From Vandiemenella viatica (Eukaryota > Arthropoda > Insecta > Orthoptera > Morabidae), in NCBI GenBank assembly GCA_031002005.1, contig JARYHS010006964.1:2790001-2854000 (forward strand): 64,000 nt of DNA, written 5' to 3'. The notes below the pieces were generated by a model, which did no database searches, was not told the origin of the DNA, and saw only the letters and a program-made list of their open reading frames with translations. Shown here piece by piece: positions 56,191-64,000 of the stretch (the first letter of the stretch is position 1; each line of letters starts with the position of its first letter). Position numbers and translations under genes: made by a program.

Positions 56191-56245
56191 TAAATATTGT
56201 CAAAAACAGTTGTACTGGCGTAATTATTAAGGAATAATTATTAAT

Positions 56246-58627
56246 ATCTAACATGTCATTTTGTCACTTGCCGTATCCTTCATTAACCACAGTAGAACAA
56301 AATAGATGCATTGAACGCCAGGCAAGAAATGGTAACTCGCATTAGACCTCCTGTATTATCCTTTCTTCACTTTTTACAAACTCTTAAGTTCACAAGCAAA
56401 TTAATAAAAAAAAGTTTTAAAAAAACTTGTATGTTCGACAGATTATTTATTTAATATTTGTGTGGTAGCAAGATTTAGTTAAAACCCCTTCTGCACACAT
56501 TTACGCTCATCTAAAAAGCACTTTATATTTCGTAGTTATGGAAGTCTCTGAAGAGTGAATAAACTTAGAATAATCGGAAACAATAGGTTTGTGTCCCTTA
56601 AGAATAAATCGGACGCATAGCAGTTTTTAATGGTTAATCATGCTAAGGAGATAATAAAAAACAAAATCATTTATTATAAAAGATAAAGATTATTATTATT
56701 TCTAGAAAATAATTCAGCAAAATCAGGCATTCAGTCATGTGACCACGAACGCTGTTGAGAAAGCATTACGTCACACCATCCCAGACGCCAAAGTTGTTAT
56801 TAACATTTTTGCGGAACAGAACAGGTTACTTGGTAAATTATTCGTTTGTAGGAACTTTTGTCACGTTAATACAGTTATATGCTGAAAGACAAGTGTAATC
56901 CGCAATAGAACCAGGATTTATCAAATCAAACAGTAGCAATTTGCACAAAATAGGTGCCGTAGCACTTGGCAGATCTTTCGTGTCCAACATCGATGTTTGC
57001 TCATCGGAATTCCGCAATGTTAAAACTTCGATGTGAGTATACACAAGTTTTAATTATACATTGTAAGCTTAAATAGCATTATTTCAGTTTTATAAACAAG
57101 ACAAACGCTTTATAAATTAATTGATACTAGTATGAGGTTACATTTGCGAAGTATTAGCAAATGTGAAACAGCTAAACCAGAAGGAAGACCTAAGCGAAAT
57201 ACTACACACATTCATAAAGTCATATTATCTAATAAAACTTTATATGTAAAATTATAGACCACGTACTGTAGAATTAATTCGACACTGAATTTATCATTAA
57301 TGATATAGCTTACCTTTCAGTAGCAGGTATGTTGCTATATCTCAGACGTCAAAATCGGCCACAAATTTTGTTAGAAACATTTCTCGGCATTCATCACCAA
57401 ATAAAATATTACCAGGAAAACGAGAAACACAGATTTGTAGAAATAATGTGTTATAATCCCGCAGACAGCTTAAGTGACGTTGTTATATGCCGCAACCAAC
57501 ATTTGAACATTGTAGCGATTGTAACATACATTGTTCATCTGAGGATATGATTGCCAACGTAATCTAACAAAACAACAAAAATAACTGGCCTTATTTTCAT
57601 GCGAATCGAAAATACTATATTCACCATTGCCATAAATGCTTAATTTTACTGCTTGGTCCATGCCTCATTTCCACATAAACGCTAACTAGCTTTCTTTTGG
57701 TATGAATCAAAAATACATATGTGCCACTGCAATGGATGTATAATTTTACTGCTTGGTCCAGAATGTATTTTCACCTGAACAACGAGTGTAGTTGGTGAGC
57801 AGAAACATGGCCCAATAACAATCAACTTCGCCAGAAGACGTTGGCCACAATGAGGATGTTAACACATATTCTCAGTATCTGCAACACCTAACTAATACGA
57901 ATATAAACATGTTTGTGCTATATGACTGCCAAAATAAATATTTCGTATCATTACCTGTGTCGTTACTTCTTCTTTATATTTTATAAAGATACGTATGCAC
58001 AAACACTTTCATCAAAATTATTTTCACAAAAATAGATTCTTGAATATGCAAATAAACTATGAGCATCCTCCCCCTTTGCAAGTTTTTACTTCTTTTCCCA
58101 TATACGTTTATTGTTTGGTACATATATAAATAATAGTTTGGCGTTTTTTTGTCGTGCTTTTACACTAAGGCAATACACAATACCTATAAAATGAGGAACT
58201 TATTTTTAAATAAAGAACACTTGACACCTGCCATATACATACACGACTGCTTTGTTTTAGTTTGGAAGGTGTGACGTCATTCAAGACGCCACGACAGTCT
58301 TGAGCATTTTCGCGGTAAATTTAAATTCGTTTTTTAAAATGCAATATATATTTAATATAAATGTTCGATTTAAAAAAAATAATAATACCTTTTTGAGTAA
58401 AATTGATAATAAGGAAAAGTTTTAACCTATTTTTCAAATTTAGTTGACTAGGCAGTTGCAGAGCGATTGTGCCGTTTTATTTCCGGTGACGTCCCAGTAA
58501 AAATTTTCCTGAAGTGAGTAGCTCATAGTGATTGAATAAATGAAATGATAATTATTAATTTCATTAGAATTCTATCTAAATGCTGAATTGTATGGTTCAG
58601 TACACAGTAATGTAGTGAGTGGGCTAA
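56246..58627. other. AT-rich non-coding DNA
   Basis: No gene supported. Short GACGTCA-containing GC patches recur at 56768 and 58272, and GGTGACGTCC at 58488. Frames at 56838-57044 (minus) and 57329-57550 (plus) have no recognisable domain. Confidence 0.45.
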
Positions 58628-59960
58628 ATCTTTATTTATTTATTTAGCTTATGGCCTTTGCACAAAAATAATATAATTTAACATTAAATTATAATTAAAA
58701 TTCAAAATTAACATGGTGTAGCCAATCTAGAGCATCATTTGATATATTTATAAAATCTATGGCTGATTCCCTGAAGGCTCGAAGTGGGCAATCAAAGGAC
58801 TCGTGATGGATGGCTTTTTTTCCCTCACCACAGTCGCATTTAGGTGAATCTTTCATTCCCCATGTATACAAAGATGAAGCAAATCTGCCATGACCAGACC
58901 TAACTCTTTTAAGAGCTGCCCAGATCTTGCGAGGAAGGTCGAGTCCCTTTAGTGCCTGTTGACTTTCAAACAGCGAGTTCCATTCTGGTGCGACAGAAGG
59001 CATCCACTCCAATTTCCTTGTTTCTCTCTCATTAAAATTATTATATATAATCTGTTTTATAGTTTTTATGCTTGGACTTCTTGATTTAAGTCTCTAAAAC
59101 TGTTTTTCCATGTCGTTGTGGATGGGCAGATCCAAGTTATGACAGATCTTATTATATTGGGCAATTAGACAATTGCGTCATCTTATTGTAGGTGGTTCGA
59201 TGTTACACAAAACGGATAGGCAGTATAGTGGAGTGGTCTTGATACATCTGCTAACTACCCGCATTGTCTGGTTAAAAACTGTGTCGATCTTTTTGACGTG
59301 GGTGTTATTTATCCAGATAGATGAGCAGTACTCAGCTGCAGAATACAGAAGGGTCAGTGCTGATGTGCGAAGTGTGGAGGCGGATGCTCCTCCGAAGGTG
59401 CCAGTTAACTTCTGCAGAATATTATTTTGGGTTCTTAGTTTTGCCGCAATGATGTTTAGATGTTTATTGTACGACAAGGTGTGATCCATTACGACTCCCA
59501 AATACTTGGGGAAGGGGTTGTGTCGGATGGGAGTGCCATCAAGAAGAACGTCAAGTGAGAGATTCGCCGCCCGATTGTTAAGATAGAAGAATCTATTTTC
59601 CGTCTTGCTGGAACTGGGTACGAGATGCCATTTCCTAAAACAGTTGCTCATGGTTTTGAGGTCTGCTGTTAAACTATTTAAATTTTCTGACTTTATCAGA
59701 TTGTTGTACTACTGCCAGATCGTCAGCATAAGAGAATTGTCTGGATTCTGTTTGAAGAATGTCAGAAATATATACATTAAAAAGAAGTGGGGCAAGAAGT
59801 GAGCCTTGAGGCAGACCATTAGTCACTCTTCTTACTTTGCTTATCTTATTGTCTGAGACAACCTGGAATGTTCGGGTTTTTTTTTTTTCACTTTAAAATG
59901 TTCAGCAGTCTCGCAACACTGTAACGTAGACTAGCCTGCCAGACAATCCTGTCAACCAGA
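58628..59960 (-). pseudogene. Jockey/I-like LINE, 5'-truncated, RT and C-terminus
   Basis: Minus strand: VDYCALVDRIVWQASLRYSVA, VTNGLPQGSLLAPLLFNVY (motif B), QFSYADDLAVVQQS (motif C YADD), then 59651-59178 with LDGTPIRHNPFPKYLGVVMDHTL, GASASTLRTSALTLLYSAAEYC and MRVVSRCIKTTPLYCLSVLCNI. 59012-58695 has VRSGHGRFASSLYTWGMKDSPKCDCG and the Cys/His knuckle-like end. It finishes in an (ATAA)n tail at 58628-58645. An A12 insertion (59877-59888) and several frameshifts break it. Different family from the 39470 and 61531 LINEs. Confidence 0.85.
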
Positions 59961-61530
59961 GCACAGTAATCGTTTCAAAGTTATTACTTGACCACAACGT
60001 CGATATAGGCTTCGTTCAAGAAACCCACACCAACGATAAATATTGTAATTAACTTAGACAAAATTGTCTTTGGGCTAAATAAAAAGACATAAAACAAGGT
60101 GATTATTTATTTGTATTACTATTTATCAAACTATTATAGTGTATAGTGACAAACAAAACAAAAACCTGTTTAGAAAATCGTAAATAAAAAGCTGAAAAAG
60201 ACAAAGTTTTTGAACAAACTAAAAAACATACGAATATTAACAAAAACCAGAAATGAATTTATAAGTCGAGTACTTTGGATATCGAATTCTATACCACCAG
60301 TATTACATCAAAATCCGAAAGCCAAGTAACGGTCAATATTTCATTAGATTCTGAAGGATTAGGCACTAAAAATACACATACATCTATTCAAGGTGACCAA
60401 ATCGACCAACCCATTAAATCCATACCTGAACTGTCTGAGTTGTGTTTAAGTTAGATTCAAGATATGACTTCTCTTGCTGATAAAAGTACATGGAATAAGA
60501 GAACACAGTATTTCTGATGTAACTGTGTGGCCAATAGTACTGAATGCTAGCAATGTAGGTAACATTATTTTGTGTGCACCTTCACTAATAAACTGAAATA
60601 ATTTTTTGAAATGGGTATTATTTTTATTCAACTCTTTAGTCCAGAAAGCTTTCAAACAAAGAAACTATCAGATGTCAGTTGTTGGTTTATTCAATATCAA
60701 ACGGTATTGTCTTTTTCTTTTGTTATCAACTGTTTGATATAAAGTCAACTACAGATTTCACCAATACTTAAGGCTTCAAAATTGGAAACATTTAAGTGAA
60801 GCCTTGAAAATTCATGAAAATAGTCCTGCATATATAATATTTGTTTTTATTATTAATAATAATGACTATATATTTATAGTATTCTATTAATACAAAATAC
60901 GTTTTTTATTTATAATCAAAAATAAAACGGCCCTAAATGCATGATTCGCCCAGGGCGCCTAGATAGTCAAGGCCGGCCCCGTTCACCGTGCAGGGTGTAA
61001 GGAAACATGGTCCCTTACATATTTGTTTGTATTATTTCAGTTCTAATGCTTCTGTATATAATATTTAAAGGTAAGAATTTTATTGTTTAAGATTTCCATT
61101 GGGTTAATTAATTTTTTTCTTTAATTTATTTTCTTTTGTTAAAGAGAACGATGATATTTAGTATGCAAGAGCAAAATGTGGTAAAAGAACGTCTTTGGTG
61201 GGGTTACATAAAAAAAAGTTCGTAGGAAAAAAAAGATGACAATATTGCGGACGAATCGTACTTCGAGATATTCTGTTAATATATTGGATGAATGCTGAAA
61301 GAATATGTTAGTAGCATATAAAACTATCTAACAATAAAGAATGTTAATTTAAATGTGGCGACTACGTGACTAGAATGCAGAACTAAGATTAATTAAACAG
61401 CTAGCAAACCTTGGATATGAAACAACAAGGTAGGATCAAGTAGAAATCAATTTGAAATACACAAGCAAGAGATGTAGTGCGAAAAAAAATAATAGAGGAG
61501 TTAAATAAGTTATATAAACAGATTTATGGG
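59961..61530. other. AT-rich non-coding DNA, possible hAT-type end at 60930-60990
   Basis: GCCCAGGGCGCCTAGATAGT...GGCCGGCCCC at about 60948-60981 looks like a transposon terminus (hAT-like), but no partner end was found. There is otherwise nothing supportable. Confidence 0.35.
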
Positions 61531-64000
61531 GAAAGTCACAGATATTAAAGAAATAGATGAAATGGCTGAAACAATAGCTGACTGCGGTAAAAGTGGGAAA
61601 GAGAAGATAAATTCTGAAAATGTAAAGCCAGTAGTAAGGGTGTTAATGGTAAATTGTAGAAGTATAATGAACAAAGTAATCGAATTTGCAAACTTAATAG
61701 AGATGCACGAACCACAAGTAATAATTGGGATAGAGAGTTGGTTAAAAGAAGAAGAACTAGACAGTGAGGTTTTTCCTGATGGTACAGAGTGTACCGCAGA
61801 GATAGAGGAGCAATTGGTGGAGGAGTCTTCATACTAGTCAGCAAAAACTACCACAGTTCACTGGCGTTCATAGATCAAGACCATGAGTTACTTGGGGTAG
61901 ATTTCTGGGGTAATAAAAAAGAAAAAATCAGAGTGTTGGCTGTTTACCGCAGCGGAACAATGACAGAAGAGGATGAGACTCTTGGGGAGAAATTAAATTC
62001 ATACTCAGATTTCAGAGGTGAGAATAGAATGATCATCATCGGCGGGGATTTAAATTTGCCAGGTGTAAACTGGGAAGGGAATAAGATAAATAAGGGAAGG
62101 AGAATTTACACAAGTGGTTGAGCAAAACACTAGGGGACAAAATATTTTGGATATATTTCTAATTAAGCCCGATGAAAACCTTTTGAGGTATCAAGTAACT
62201 GAAGGAATAAGTGATCATGAAGCAGTTCTGATGGATATTAGAGGATTCAGTAAACCAGCAGCCAAAATTGAAGGGGGAAATAGGTACAATTATAAAAAGG
62301 CACAAGTTTCAAATTTGAAGAGATATTTCAGAGAACAATTCGCAAATGGAAGGAAGGCTCAGGTACAGTAGAGTCAAGGTGGGAAGAGTTCAAGGAGATA
62401 ATAAGAAAGGGGGAAGAAAAATTTATTCCAAAGCAGAAAATAAAGAGAAGTAGAGAACCTATGTACTATAATAGGGAAGTGAGGAGGTTAAAGAGGTTGG
62501 TAAGAAAAGAACATAACAGAGTTAAGAGACAGCAGGGTAGTACGGAATATTTAAAACAACTAAACAAGGACTTAATAACAGCAAAGAAAATGGCTAAAGA
62601 TGGGTTTATGAAGAGTATTGTCAGTGCAGGGGGACCATTGACTGATGCATCTAGAAATTTCTATGGCTATATCAGGAAACTGAGGCGAAGGGAGGGTGTA
62701 GAGACACTTATAGATAAGGATGGAGAAGAAGTTACTGACGATTTGAAAAAGGCAGAGATTTTAAGTAACTGGTTCAGTGAAAGCATTAGGGACAATGAAT
62801 CAGAAGCAGGAGGGTCTAATTCGGAGAATGAGCTTAACAACACAATTAGAAATGAAGATAGTAAAAAATTTGATATCCATCCTGAGGAAATCATGAAGGA
62901 AATAAGAAAGCTGAAAAAAAATGAAGGGGCTGGTGAAGATAATATTACTACAGATATCTTAAAGATAGCCGGATGTGACATTGTACCTTATCTTGAAATA
63001 TTATTTAAATTGAGTCTAGACACTTGCTGCTTCCCACAGGACTGGAAAAGTGCAATAGTAGTACCGGTACATAAGGGAGGGGTGAGAAATAGAGTTGAGA
63101 ATTACAGGCCAATCAATTTGACATCAGTGGTAGGTAAATTAATGGAAAGATTGATATGCAACCACATCAGAAATATATGTGAGGATCGTAAGTGGTTTTC
63201 AAGCAGGCAACATGGTTTCAGGCAAGGATATTCATGCGAATCTCAGTTGGTGGGATATTTGCAAGATATTTCAGATGAAATGGACAATGGAGGCCAAATT
63301 GATAGTGTAGCACTAGATCTGTCTAAGGCGTTTGACAGAGTAAGCCATAAAATGGTAGTAAATAAGGTAAAAACCATTGGAGTGGATAAGAAAGTCATTT
63401 GCTGGATAGAAGAATTTTTAAAAGGTAGAAAACAGAAAGTTAGGGTAGGAAATGTAGTATCAAAAGAAGTGGAAGTAAAAATGGGTGTGCCACAGGGTAG
63501 CGTATTAGGACCATTGCTATTTATTATTCTAATGAATAATTGTGTTGATTGTTTACTATCTGAAATTAGATTGTTTGCAGATGACATAATGCTGTATAAA
63601 ACAATCAAAACGATAGAGGATTGTAAACAGTTGCAGGGTGATCTGGACAGGATATCTAATTGGGTTGGTAAATCATGGAATGAAGATAAATGCAAAGAAG
63701 AGTCAGCTTATTAGATAAACAAATAAAAAACAAAAGGTTAATTATGAATATAAGGTGAGGAAAGAATTGCTTGCTGAAGACTTGAAATGTAAATATCTTG
63801 GAATTACTTTTGATAACAAACTTAACTGGGCAGGACACATAGGACAGGTGGTAGGAAAGGGTTTCAAAGGTTCTGTACTTGTTGGAGAGAGTGATGAGGG
63901 GATGTACGAGAGAGTCAAGGAATTGGGTTACAAAACTTTGGTCAGACCATTGCTCGAATATGGTAGTGTAGTATGGGAGCCTCATTTTACGTATCAAATA
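61531..64000 (+). mobile_element. CR1/jockey-like LINE copy, runs off the window
   Basis: Best-preserved copy of the family. Endonuclease 61562-62330 (VLMVNCRSIMNK, VIIGIESWL, IIGGDLNLPGVNW, ISDHEAVLMDI) is broken by frameshifts near 61790 and 62090. RT reading 62461-63714 (417 codons) contains LDLSKAFDRVSH, MGVPQGSVLGPLL and RLFADDIMLYK. A one-base deletion near 63680 shifts the frame before the INAKKSQL-equivalent region, and homologous sequence continues to 64000. Compared with 39470-42434 it lacks about 15 bp near 62090. 61531 is the same 5' boundary as in the minus-strand copy. Confidence 0.9.
62461..63714 (+). pseudogene. LINE linker and reverse transcriptase, long open frame
   Basis: 417 open codons, the longest non-gap frame in the window: basic linker VRRLKRLVRKEHNRVKRQQG, FYGYIRKLRRREGVETLID, GAGEDNITTDILKIAG, YRPINLTSVVGKLMERLI, motif A with KAFDRV, motif B PQGSVLGPLL, motif C FADD. 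Catalytic aspartates are present. It terminates early after a frameshift (KSWNEDKCKEESAY) compared with the minus-strand copy, so the thumb and C-terminus are out of frame. The annotated ATG is not the natural start; the protein would begin with the endonuclease upstream. Confidence 0.85.

Larger units (their letters stand above)
55759..56245. mobile_element. Long palindrome with a hammerhead-like motif in each arm
   Basis: Arms 55759-55989 and 56004-56245 are reverse complements with about 95% identity by eye (small indels near 55915 and 56093), around a 14-nt loop. Each arm carries the same structured motif (see ncRNA entries) near its outer third. There is no coding sequence. Inverted terminal repeats bearing hammerheads are known for Penelope-like elements, so this may be a pair of their terminal repeats without the body; a hammerhead-bearing retrozyme is another option. 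Confidence 0.75.

Noticed and set aside
63243..63997. Minus-strand frames of 113 and 150 residues near the window end
   Set aside because: Antisense shadows of the plus-strand LINE.

Overview
The window looks like a repeat-dense arthropod genome segment, most likely from a large-genome insect, and perhaps a polyneopteran (grasshopper, cricket or stick-insect type). Three things suggest this: TTAGG-type (insect telomere motif) repeats, the tRNA-derived SINE family, and the mix of non-LTR, piggyBac, Penelope and pogo elements around spliced C2H2 zinc-finger exons. The species call is inference; no host gene here fixes it. A run of exactly 1000 N (35067-36066) is an assembly gap.

Layout: 1-2860 is AT-rich or pyrimidine-rich non-coding DNA with a possible hAT-like MITE. 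From 2865 to 11912 there is a 9-kb block of five abutting tandem arrays (units of 17, 27, 5 [TTAGG-like], 34 and 31-32 bp), ending with an exact 376-bp duplication. A decayed piggyBac-like element carrying a SINE follows (12498-14069), then an RTE-like LINE remnant (15020-16080).

The main host gene lies on the minus strand from 30738 to 16915. Four exons (30738-30716, 26575-25589, 22810-22325, 17665-16915) join through three introns that are all phase 2, with good GT/AG sites, into one 748-codon reading frame. The predicted protein has a helical N-terminus resembling a CARD/death fold, then ankyrin repeats, four atypical C2H2 fingers and seven canonical C2H2 fingers. Its introns hold a piggyBac-like element inside a LINE, a Penelope-like element with inverted terminal repeats, and a tandem array of tRNA-like units. 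A second zinc-finger exon, 50950-51868 on the plus strand, has the same acceptor phase and is probably the last exon of a related gene whose 5' exons I could not find.

From 31318 to 46315 transposons are nested: LINE pieces, a jockey-type element with an RT tail next to an ORF1 head beside the gap, and a piggyBac-like element (37033-46315) split by an LTR retrotransposon (38613-45878), itself split by a LINE (39470-42434). From 54244 on there is a deleted pogo/Tigger element, a long palindrome whose arms each carry a hammerhead-ribozyme-like motif (55759-56245), a jockey-like LINE (58628-59960) and a long LINE copy running off the window end (61531-64000). Most other open frames are repeat or antisense artefacts.
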